Shown piece by piece: positions 1 to 5,883 of a DNA stretch of 6,683 bases; the first letter of the stretch is position 1; each line of letters begins with the position of its first letter. The DNA is taken from positions 1-6,683 of the forward strand of contig JAUMYC010000139.1 in assembly GCA_030528845.1 (NCBI GenBank), in the 5' to 3' direction. The position numbers and the translations under genes were made by a program. The notes beneath the pieces were generated by a model that made no database searches, was not told the origin of the DNA, and worked only from the letters and a program-made list of their open reading frames with translations. This DNA comes from Eubacteriales bacterium. Lineage in GTDB: Bacteria > Bacillota_A > Clostridia > Christensenellales > Aristaeellaceae.

Positions 1-2294
1 CCGTTCAGAGCGATGGTTACGGTCGAACCGGCCGTAATCTCGAGCCCCTTCTCGGACACGTCGTTCACCAGAGTGATGGTGGCGGTGGTGGTGCCTGCTG
101 CCTCGAGAGCATCCTCCAGCGTGGGGTAGTGGGTGTCGCCGATCTTGGCAACGCAGCCGCTGACCGTGATACCCTCGTCGATGTCGAGAGTGAAGCCGCC
201 CGAGGGCAGCGTCGGATTTGCGTAATCTCTGTTGCCGATGATGTTGACTTGCGGTCCGCCGTTGGTGGAATTCAGTGTACCGCCCTCAACAGTCAATTCA
301 AAATTGGCTGTTGCATCACGAACGGTAACGGGGATCGCCGCGTCGATTGTACATTCATCAACTTTTACATTAATCTGATGGGCAATGGTAGCATCTGCGC
401 GAACGCCGTAAAGCTCAGCGTCGATCGTGCAATTGCTGATCGTAACATCCGGGGCAGTACCGACATTAATGCCCTCTTTGCAGTTCTCTACAGTCAGGCC
501 AGTAATACTTACTGTATTGCGGCCGCCCGAGCACCAGAAGGGAACATTCATGTTAGTCACTTTACAATTCGTTATCGTGACGCCAAAGGGCTGGTTGAAA
601 CACATAGCACTCGCTGTTTTAGCTGCGCTGTCGGTCGCTTCGAAGTCACAGTTCGTAATCGTTACGTTGTGGGCATAGTAATTCGGCGTTCCCTTATGGG
701 ATACAATGAAATAGAAAGTTTTATCGCCGCTTGTCGTTGAGAAATTGACATTTTGGATTGTCAGTGAGCCAGTTTTATCTCTGCTGCCATCGTGGTTGCC
801 CTCAATGTTGATGGTGCCGGAATAGGTCTTTGTCTTGTTAACGCCGTCGATGGTGATGTGCACGCCGTCCTGCTGTTTGATGGTGACATCCTCGGCGCAA
901 TTCTTCAGCAGGGTGATGATATAATTTGCTTCATCACCCTCAGAGGGAGCCTTGCATGCATCGATGGCTTCCTTCAGCGTCGCATATTCCGTACCGTCGA
1001 TCTTGGCCACGTTCGTGCTGCTGCGCAGCATCGCCATCATCATGACGGGCTTGGGCGGTTCCAGCCCGGAGAGGCCGCCTTCGCGCGTGAGGTTGGCGTC
1101 GGGATAGAACGCGACGTCGTTGCCGTTCAGGGCGTAGGCCACGTCCGCGCTGATGTTGCCGGAAACGTGCAGCTCCGCCGCGGGCGCGTTGACCACGATG
1201 GCCGCTTCGGACGCGCCTTCGGAGGTGTAGACGTCGACGTCGTGCAGCACGACGATGTACGCGCCGCCCTCGGCGAGCGCGCTGCCGTTGATGGTCAGCG
1301 CAGCGGCGTTGGAGACGATGCGGAGGCCATCGAGCATGACGCCGAATTTGGCGGAGGTGTAGGCGGAGTTGTTGACGGTGATCTCGCCGAGGACGGCTGC
1401 TTCGCCGTTCGCGCCCTTGATGGTGACGGGCTTGTTGATGGCGAGGTCTTCCTTCGCGGCGGCGTGCAGGGTGATCTGCGCGTTGTCCGCAGCGGCGGCA
1501 AGGGCTTCGTTCAGCGTGGCATAGCCGGTCTCGCCGATGTAGGCGATGCTGACGACTTCCACAGCGCCGCAGGCAGCGCACACGCCGTTTTCATAGCTGT
1601 GGCCGAGCGCCGCGGCTTCCTGCTGCGCGAGGAGCACTTCGCCGCAGACGGAGCAGTGCTTGCCCTCGGTCAGGCCGGCGACCGTGCAGGTCGGAGCGAC
1701 GGCTGCGTCGATGGCCTCCGTGTGGCCGAGCGCCGCGACTTCTGCCTGAGCGACGAGCACTTCGCCGCAGACGGAGCAGTGCTTGCCCTCGGTCAGGCCG
1801 GCGACCGTGCAGGTCGGAGCGACGGCTGCGTCGATGGCTTCGACGTGAACGCAGGCGATCACTTCTTCGGCGCCGCAGACGGTGCAGATGCCGTCCGCAA
1901 AGCTGTGGCCGAGCGCAGCGATCTCTTCCTGCGCGACGAGCACTTCGCCGCAGACGGAGCAGTGCTTGCCCTCGGTCAGGCCGGTGTTCGTGCAATTGGA
2001 CGCAACGGGAGCGTCAACGACTTCGGTGTGCCCCAAAGCCGGGATCTCCTCCTGCGGGAAGAGCACTGCGCCGCAGTCGGGGCAGTACGTACCTCTGGTC
2101 AGTCCGGAAGCCGTGCAGGTCGGAGCGACTTTTGCACTATAAGCCTCAGGGCCCGTATGTTCGCAGGGCGCGGGTTCGGTTGTCTCGACGTTCGGAGTGC
2201 CTTCGCCTTCCGCCAGCACGCCTGCGGGGAGCATGCTCAGGAGCATGATGACCGTCAGCGCGATGCTCAGAAAACGTCTGAACTTGCTTACCAT
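1..2294 (-). CDS. Large secreted surface protein: Cys-rich tandem repeats plus beta-helix-like modules (3' end beyond window)
   Basis: The frame is open from the ATG at 2294-2292 to the left edge (764 codons, no stop). A 5' AGGAAAGGTAGGA sequence (2302-2314) lies 7 bases upstream. Residues 1-28 form a Sec signal peptide: basic start, hydrophobic core, likely cut after VLA28. Residues 57-243 hold Cys-rich units of the form PTCTxxGLTEGKHCSVCGE...LGH, with CxxC pairs at 71/74, 112/115, 137/140, 173/176, 214/217 and 239/242. From about residue 250 the sequence is rich in short beta-strand phrases (TITNC, TISNC, VTIKG) typical of right-handed parallel beta-helices. Modules resembling AKIGxTxYATLxEA start near 251, 430 and 716. 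Such proteins are usually exported adhesins or glycan-binding or glycan-degrading proteins of gut Bacillota; that role is inference. No catalytic motif is visible, and any wall anchor would lie outside the window. Part of the beta-helix region has lower GC than the rest. Confidence 0.9.
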   Translation of the reverse strand, partial: MVSKFRRFLSIALTVIMLLSMLPAGVLAEGEGTPNVETTEPAPCEHTGPEAYSAKVAPTCTASGLTRGTYCPDCGAVLFPQEEIPALGHTEVVDAPVASNCTNTGLTEGKHCSVCGEVLVAQEEIAALGHSFADGICTVCGAEEVIACVHVEAIDAAVAPTCTVAGLTEGKHCSVCGEVLVAQAEVAALGHTEAIDAAVAPTCTVAGLTEGKHCSVCGEVLLAQQEAAALGHSYENGVCAACGAVEVVSIAYIGETGYATLNEALAAAADNAQITLHAAAKEDLAINKPVTIKGANGEAAVLGEITVNNSAYTSAKFGVMLDGLRIVSNAAALTINGSALAEGGAYIVVLHDVDVYTSEGASEAAIVVNAPAAELHVSGNISADVAYALNGNDVAFYPDANLTREGGLSGLEPPKPVMMMAMLRSSTNVAKIDGTEYATLKEAIDACKAPSEGDEANYIITLLKNCAEDVTIKQQDGVHITIDGVNKTKTYSGTINIEGNHDGSRDKTGSLTIQNVNFSTTSGDKTFYFIVSHKGTPNYYAHNVTITNCDFEATDSAAKTASAMCFNQPFGVTITNCKVTNMNVPFWCSGGRNTVSITGLTVENCKEGINVGTAPDVTISNCTIDAELYGVRADATIAHQINVKVDECTIDAAIPVTVRDATANFELTVEGGTLNSTNGGPQVNIIGNRDYANPTLPSGGFTLDIDEGITVSGCVAKIGDTHYPTLEDALEAAGTTTATITLVNDVSEKGLEITAGSTVTIALN
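1632..1984 (-). repeat. Near-identical tandem DNA repeats encoding the Cys-rich units
   Basis: The 84 bases at 1632-1715 recur without a mismatch at 1755-1838, an offset of 123 bases or 41 codons. The first 47 bases recur again at 1938-1984. A more diverged fourth unit begins at 2061, again 123 bases further on. The gap between the second and third copies is 183 bases because a half unit (HSFADGICTVCGAEE) is inserted there; a similar half unit follows the last copy near residues 232-245. All spacings are multiples of three, so gain or loss of a unit would keep the reading frame. Exact identity at the DNA level points to recent duplication or gene conversion. Confidence 0.9.
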
Positions 2295-2339
2295 GTGTGT
2301 ATCCTACCTTTCCTATAGAATGCAAAATAAACAACAAAA

Positions 2340-2368
2340 GCGCATATTTCGTGAACGAAAAATGGCGC
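2340..2368 (-). promoter_or_regulatory. Hairpin in the 5' leader of the surface protein gene
   Basis: In the predicted leader, a 5' arm GCGCCATTTTTCG (2368-2356) can pair with a 3' arm CGAAATATGCGC (2351-2340) around the loop TTCA. This gives 11 base pairs with one mismatch and one bulge. There is no U-run directly after it, so it is not a terminator. It could stabilise the mRNA or bind a regulator. The core TTTCG-TGAA-CGAAA also reads as a DNA inverted repeat just downstream of the promoter, so an operator is an alternative. Confidence 0.45.
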
Positions 2369-2385
2369 TCTTGTGTCTTAACTTT

Positions 2386-2413
2386 ATTATAGCACTTTCT
2401 TCCAATAAATCAA
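2386..2413 (-). promoter_or_regulatory. Sigma-A-type promoter of the large surface protein gene
   Basis: Read on the minus strand there is a perfect extended -10, TGCTATAAT, with the TATAAT hexamer at 2391-2386. A 16-base spacer separates it from a -35-like TTGATT (2413-2408, four of six consensus bases). Transcription would start near 2379, leaving a leader of about 85 bases before the ATG at 2294. It lies in the divergent intergenic region and points toward the gene. Confidence 0.8.
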
Positions 2414-2453
2414 GTTATCTCCTTCGGCTGCATTTCAAAATCTGCTTCTTATG

Positions 2454-2468
2454 ATGCAAATTTTGCAT
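2454..2468. promoter_or_regulatory. Perfect 15-base palindrome, candidate operator
   Basis: ATGCAAA-T-TTTGCAT has two 7-base arms around one central base, about 40 bases upstream of the -35 of the surface protein promoter. The 9-mer ATGCAAAAT found on its minus strand recurs on the plus strand at 2320-2328, inside the leader, so the two sites flank the promoter. A regulator-binding role is inference; the region is AT-rich and palindromes arise easily there. Confidence 0.35.
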
Positions 2469-2606
2469 TTATAAATATTTTTTTTCTGTGACGACGCGAT
2501 GAATACTTTTTTTCGCGCGCGCGGCGCTGTGTTTCCGCGCGGGTTTATGCGGCAGTGTGCGGGCGCATAGCGGGCGGCGGAAGCGGAAAAACGGCGCGGA
2601 AGGCGC

Positions 2607-2635
2607 TGTTCAAAGCGCGGCGGGGATGCTATAAT
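2607..2635 (+). promoter_or_regulatory. Extended -10 promoter of the nucleotidyltransferase gene
   Basis: TGCTATAAT (2627-2635) is a perfect extended -10. The -35 is weak: TTCAAA at 2609-2614 (15-base spacer) or TGTTCA at 2607-2612 (17-base spacer). Transcription would start near 2642 and give a leader of about 60 bases before the TTG start at 2702. The same TGCTATAAT string drives the divergent gene. Confidence 0.7.
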
Positions 2636-2701
2636 GGATGGGTCAGCATCGGCTGCGGGCAAATTGTGAGAAACAGAGGCAAAACAGGAGGCGAACGCAC
2701 G

Positions 2702-3490
2702 TTGTATCAGCATCACATCGATTCTATCGAAAAGATGAAGGAATATTACGCCGGCATGGAAGGGCTGATCGCCCTCGTGCTGGGCGGTTCTGTCGCCAAG
2801 GGCAACGAACGCCCGGATTCAGACCTGGACGGCATGCTCATCGTGACGGACGAAGTCTTCGAGCAGCGCAGGGCGGCGGGGAAGACCGCGGAATGCGTGC
2901 GCGGAGAGTGTACCTACCCCGAGGGCTATTTCGATATGAAGTATATGACCAAGGATTATATCAAGGCCGCGGCTTCGCATGCGAGCGAGCCCACGCGCAA
3001 TTCCTTCATCGGCGCGCGCGTGCTGCTGAGCAGGGATCCCGAGATCGACGAGCTGGTGCCGAAGATCGGGCTGTTCCAGACGCAGGAGCGCGAAGACAAG
3101 ATGATCTCCTTCTATGGCGATTATCTGCTCAACCATAATTATTTCATCCGCGCGTGCAAGGTGGACGGCTATATGCGCGTGCACGCTGTGGGGGAGATCC
3201 TGTACAGCATTTATCGCATGATCCTGCAGGAAAACGAGATCCTCTTCCCGTGCAACCGCCGCCTGGAGGAGACCGTCGCCAAGGCGCCGCTCAAGCCGGA
3301 GCGCATCATCGAGCTCGGGCGCGCCGCCGCGGAAAAGATGGACGACGATTCCATCGAGGCGTTTGCAAACGCGTATTTCGGCTGGACGAAATATCCGCTG
3401 CCGCAGGACAAGAGCATTCCGCATTCCCGCTATGTCACCGATTACGAGCAGTGGTGGTATACGCCGCGCCCGCTGGTGAACGAGTGGTGA
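2702..3490 (+). CDS. Stand-alone Pol-beta-superfamily nucleotidyltransferase
   Basis: I start this gene at TTG 2702 (262 residues). AGGAGG at 2686-2691 lies 10 bases upstream, and the extended -10 at 2627-2635 rules out the in-frame ATG at 2555. The protein has the nucleotidyltransferase signature: G28-G29-S30 with G34, then S40-D41-L42-D43, the first two metal-binding carboxylates. D78 in YFDMKYM is the likely third. Residues after about 85 are mostly helical, as in the substrate-binding half of aminoglycoside-type nucleotidyltransferases, and the C-terminus is aromatic (EQWWYTPRPLVNEW). The family moves an NMP from an NTP onto a small molecule, nucleic acid or protein; the substrate cannot be read from the sequence. 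No HEPN or other partner gene is adjacent, so a classical MNT/HEPN toxin-antitoxin pair is unlikely. It is cytoplasmic, with no signal peptide or membrane segment. Confidence 0.88.
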   Translation: MYQHHIDSIEKMKEYYAGMEGLIALVLGGSVAKGNERPDSDLDGMLIVTDEVFEQRRAAGKTAECVRGECTYPEGYFDMKYMTKDYIKAAASHASEPTRNSFIGARVLLSRDPEIDELVPKIGLFQTQEREDKMISFYGDYLLNHNYFIRACKVDGYMRVHAVGEILYSIYRMILQENEILFPCNRRLEETVAKAPLKPERIIELGRAAAEKMDDDSIEAFANAYFGWTKYPLPQDKSIPHSRYVTDYEQWWYTPRPLVNEW

Positions 3491-3544
3491 GCGAGGGGCA
3501 GAATCGCCGCTTGCTCCTGTGTGCAGAAGGCCTGCGTTATAAAG

Positions 3545-3584
3545 AAAGAGCCCGGAAGGCTTTCGCCTTCCGGGCTCTTTTGTT
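3545..3584. terminator. Bidirectional rho-independent terminator between convergent genes
   Basis: AAAGAGCCCGGAAGGC (3545-3560) and GCCTTCCGGGCTCTTT (3565-3580) form a perfect 16-pair stem around the loop TTTC. On the plus strand the U-tract continues TTTTGTTT after the stem. On the minus strand it continues TCTTTCTTTAT. It lies 54 bases after the nucleotidyltransferase stop and 25 bases after the stop of the convergent SH3b gene, so it serves both. Confidence 0.95.
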
Positions 3585-3604
3585 TGCCGCTGAGCGACTG
3601 CGGA

Positions 3605-5452
3605 TCAGTCGACGTAGAGATACGAGATGTTGCGCAGTCCGCCGCCTTCGTTCATGCTGAAGCCGGCATAGAAATAGAAGTCGCTGCCGATGAGGGTGCG
3701 GGCGTTGTTGAACCAGATCTCCGGGTTGGTCACATAATCGATGTTGTGGAGATCGTCGGAGATGTCGGCAGGCAGAAGGACTTCCGCGCCGGGCACGAGC
3801 GGCATGGTAACGCTCTTGCCTTCGTTAAAGTGCTTCGGAGTGCCGTCGTTGCTCAGAGTGCCGAACGTGCCGGTCACGAAATAATCGCGGCCGTTCTGGG
3901 AATAGATGTCCGTAATGCGCAGCACGTTGTAGCGGTTGGGGTTGTACACGAGGCGCATATCGGTCTCGGCCTCGGGCAGGGTGTTGGTGATCTTGGCGTA
4001 CTTGGAGGAGACCCAGCCGCTCTTATCGTTATGGGAAACGTGGTACCAGTCCACGCCGCGGGTGTCGGTCGCCTTCTCGTGCAGGTAGTTGCAGACGGTG
4101 CCGTTCTTGAGGGTGGTCACGAGAGACGCGTTCAGATCGGCGCCCTTGCGCATGCTGCAGTCGCCGCCGGAGATGATCACATAGGTGCCCTTGGTGTCTT
4201 CCTTGGTGCCGGGGGAGGAGACGAACTTGGCATACTTGGAGGAGATCCAGCCGGCCTTGCCGTTGGCGCTGACATAATACCAGTCGACCTCGCGCTCGTC
4301 CACTGCGCCCTTGCCAAGATAAGTGACGACGCTGTACTGCTTGACGGAGGTGAGGATCTCGGCCTCGGTGTGGGGCTTGCTGCGCACGTTGACGTTGCCG
4401 TTCACGATCTGCACATAGCCGCGCGCGCCGATCTCGACGTACTTGGAGGAGACCCAGCCGGTATGCTTGCCGTAGGTGACGTTATACCACTGCGTGCCCT
4501 GCGTGTCGTAGTCCGACTCGCCCAGATACTTGCCGGTGGCGCCCTTCTTGAGCACGGTGATCACGTCGTATTCGGTGCCGGGGCCCTGGCGCAGGTTCAC
4601 GGAACCGCCGGTGATCTGCGCGGAGTAATAGCCGGTGGCCTTCGGGGTCTCGTGCTGGGGAACGCAGACATGATTGCGATAGATGTTGCCCGCTTCATAC
4701 CAGCCGGAGCAGAGCTCGCAGTAGATGAGCTGCGCCTGTTCGAAGATCTCGAAATCCTCGGTCCAGTTGACGAAGATGGCGCCGCTCTCGTTGACGAACA
4801 TGTTGACGGTGCGGTAGCGCAGGCCGTCGTCGGAGGTGAACACGACCTCGGCGTCGCCGGCGGCGTTCATGGTGGCCATGAAGCTGGCGACAAAGGCGCC
4901 GTCGGAATCGTCGCAGGTGATCAGCTCGACCAGCTCTTCATCGACGATCTGGAAGGACCAGCCGGCATCGGGCAAGCGCACGGTGAGGGTATAGCCGTCG
5001 TCGCCGTATTCACACCAATCCGCAAAGGATTCGTTCTCCAGCGCGGAATTGATCTCGATCGTGTTGTCCGCGTAGGTGCTCAGATCCAGAACGCAGGTAT
5101 AGACGGCCGGCTCTTCCGGGCTGTTCTCGTCCATGCAGCGCAGGATCAGGCTGGTGTCGTTCATGGTGTTGGCATTGGTCTTGAAGCTGGCGACGTAAGT
5201 GGTCGCCGCGCCGGCCATGCCTTCGCTCTCGCCCACGATGGTCTCCTGCGTGAGCAGTTCCAGCGCGGCGGGGTTGGAGATCTCATAGGACCAGACAAGG
5301 CCGGTCTTGGTGTTGCCGGGCAGGCGCACGGTGAGCACCGTGTCGGACGAGCTGAGCTCGTACCAGGGGGCGTCGGCGCTGTTCAGAGCCTGGGCAAATG
5401 CCGGGCAGACGAACATCAGCGCGACGAGCAGGGCCACAAGAATCTTCTTCAT
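3605..5452 (-). CDS. Secreted protein with three SH3b domains
   Basis: This is a complete gene of 615 codons; AGGAGG (5467-5462) lies 9 bases before the ATG. Residues 1-20 are a Sec signal peptide ending AFA; C16 does not fit a lipobox. Residues 30-230 hold two related beta-rich repeats, each opening with (L)TVRLP (40-45 and 156-161). In the first, GNTKTGLVW (46-54) resembles the NPTTGxxW loop of chagasin-type (I42) protease inhibitors, a weak likeness. C245-x2-C248...H261-x-C263 could form a small metal-binding knuckle. Three SH3b domains follow (about 275-341, 345-410 and 422-488), each with VNLR/VNVR/CSMR, DWYxV or QWYNV, and GWxSSKY. SH3b domains generally bind peptidoglycan or surface peptides. 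The C-terminal 120 residues (from about 497) are unrecognised. No catalytic domain or wall anchor is visible. A cell-wall-associated binding or sensing protein is the likeliest reading. Confidence 0.93.
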   Translation of the reverse strand: MKKILVALLVALMFVCPAFAQALNSADAPWYELSSSDTVLTVRLPGNTKTGLVWSYEISNPAALELLTQETIVGESEGMAGAATTYVASFKTNANTMNDTSLILRCMDENSPEEPAVYTCVLDLSTYADNTIEINSALENESFADWCEYGDDGYTLTVRLPDAGWSFQIVDEELVELITCDDSDGAFVASFMATMNAAGDAEVVFTSDDGLRYRTVNMFVNESGAIFVNWTEDFEIFEQAQLIYCELCSGWYEAGNIYRNHVCVPQHETPKATGYYSAQITGGSVNLRQGPGTEYDVITVLKKGATGKYLGESDYDTQGTQWYNVTYGKHTGWVSSKYVEIGARGYVQIVNGNVNVRSKPHTEAEILTSVKQYSVVTYLGKGAVDEREVDWYYVSANGKAGWISSKYAKFVSSPGTKEDTKGTYVIISGGDCSMRKGADLNASLVTTLKNGTVCNYLHEKATDTRGVDWYHVSHNDKSGWVSSKYAKITNTLPEAETDMRLVYNPNRYNVLRITDIYSQNGRDYFVTGTFGTLSNDGTPKHFNEGKSVTMPLVPGAEVLLPADISDDLHNIDYVTNPEIWFNNARTLIGSDFYFYAGFSMNEGGGLRNISYLYVD

Positions 5453-5478
5453 GGGTAAAATCCTCCTGTCTTGATAAG

Positions 5479-5522
5479 CGGCAGACGGCCAATCTCTTCA
5501 CCGAGGCTCTCCGGGTCTGCCG
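5479..5522 (-). promoter_or_regulatory. Long-range stem in the leader of the SH3b gene
   Basis: On the minus strand CGGCAGAC (5522-5515) and GTCTGCCG (5486-5479) form a perfect 8-pair inverted repeat enclosing 28 bases. It ends 11 bases before the AGGAGG of the SH3b gene. It has no U-run, so it is not a terminator. It may be a 5'UTR structure affecting translation, or a protein-binding site. I found no convincing sigma-A promoter for this gene; the best -10-like strings on the minus strand are TAGAAT (5539-5534) and TATTAT (5565-5560), both without a fitting -35. Confidence 0.4.
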
Positions 5523-5576
5523 ATTTGCCGTTCATTCTATGTGTCGGTGAAGAACAACCATAATACAATTCGTCGG

Positions 5577-5600
5577 GGGAGGCAGAACTCCTCCCGTTCT
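5577..5600. repeat. Two overlapping inverted repeats
   Basis: On the plus strand GGGAGG (5577-5582) pairs with CCTCCC (5590-5595) around a 7-base loop. AGAAC (5584-5588) pairs with GTTCT (5596-5600) around another 7-base loop. The two stems overlap and exclude each other. They lie about 125-150 bases upstream of the SH3b gene start. There is no U-tract and their direction of use is unknown. Confidence 0.4.
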
Positions 5601-5698
5601 ATCAAACTTTACTTATTCTTATTCCTGAGCGGAAATCGCAAAAAGAGCGAAAACGAGGGAGAAGGAAGGCGCTGCGGCGGGGCAGAGTATGATTTGGA

Positions 5699-5728
5699 TT
5701 GCGCATGCCCGGAGGATTGTGATAGAAT
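5699..5728 (+). promoter_or_regulatory. Probable promoter of the HD-domain gene
   Basis: TAGAAT at 5723-5728 matches the -10 consensus in five of six positions and is preceded by TGA (extended -10). The -35 candidate TTGCGC (5699-5704, 18-base spacer) is weak. Transcription would start near 5735, leaving a long leader of about 150 bases before the ATG at 5884. Confidence 0.5.
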
Positions 5729-5741
5729 TGCAGTATGGTGC

Positions 5742-5822
5742 CGGAGCTTTGCCGCGCTGCATACAGACTGCGGCTGGCCCCCTCCGGGAAGAGAGAACCG
5801 GAGAAGCGCCCCCAAAGCTCTG
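5742..5822 (+). promoter_or_regulatory. Possible structured leader (three-way junction) upstream of the HD gene
   Basis: CGGAGCTTTG (5742-5751) pairs with CAAAGCTCTG (5813-5822): ten pairs, one of them G-U. Inside lie CCGC/GCGG (5752-5755 with 5770-5773) and CTCCGG/CCGGAG (5782-5787 with 5798-5803, 10-base loop). Together they make a closing stem with two internal hairpins. The segment lies between the probable promoter and the ribosome binding site. There is no T-loop sequence, so it is not a tRNA, and I could not match it to a riboswitch class. GC-rich sequence folds easily, so this is tentative. Confidence 0.35.
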
Positions 5823-5883
5823 CGCATAGTCGCAACGTCGGGCGAAGGACCATCGCTCCGAACAGGAAGGGAGACGAAAAAAT

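Larger units (their letters stand above)
2295..2701. other. Divergent intergenic region
   Basis: No convincing gene lies here. It contains the leader, hairpin, promoter and palindrome of the minus-strand gene (2295-2468), then a T-rich tract (about 2478-2485 and 2507-2513). Next come an alternating CG run of five units (2514-2523) and GC-rich sequence leading to the plus-strand promoter at 2607-2635. The open frame starting at an ATG at 2555 is contiguous with the nucleotidyltransferase, but that ATG is upstream of the promoter and lacks a good ribosome binding site. Confidence 0.7.
5453..5883. other. Divergent intergenic region
   Basis: No supported gene lies in these 431 bases. Open frames here lack ribosome binding sites and recognisable products. 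Toward the minus-strand SH3b gene it holds the AGGAGG, a long-range stem and two overlapping inverted repeats. Toward the HD gene it holds a probable promoter (5699-5728), a segment able to fold into a branched structure (5742-5822) and the ribosome binding site at 5864-5873. Confidence 0.65.

Noticed and set aside
792..2318. A 508-codon plus-strand open frame opposite the surface protein gene
   Set aside because: It mirrors the repeats of the real minus-strand gene, has no RBS and no recognisable domain.
2514..2523. Alternating CG tract as possible Z-DNA
   Set aside because: Five CG units are short, and such runs are expected in GC-rich intergenic DNA.
3521..5458. A 645-codon open frame on the plus strand, antisense to the SH3b gene
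   Set aside because: The minus-strand frame has a signal peptide, SH3b motifs, an RBS and a terminator. The antisense frame gives a low-complexity Gly/Ala/Val/Asp-rich product with no RBS or motif, a usual shadow in GC-rich genes.
5742..5822. Possible tRNA, because an 81-base segment is closed by a long stem
   Set aside because: There is no GTTCRANNC T-loop, no D-arm or anticodon-arm geometry and no CCA-like end.
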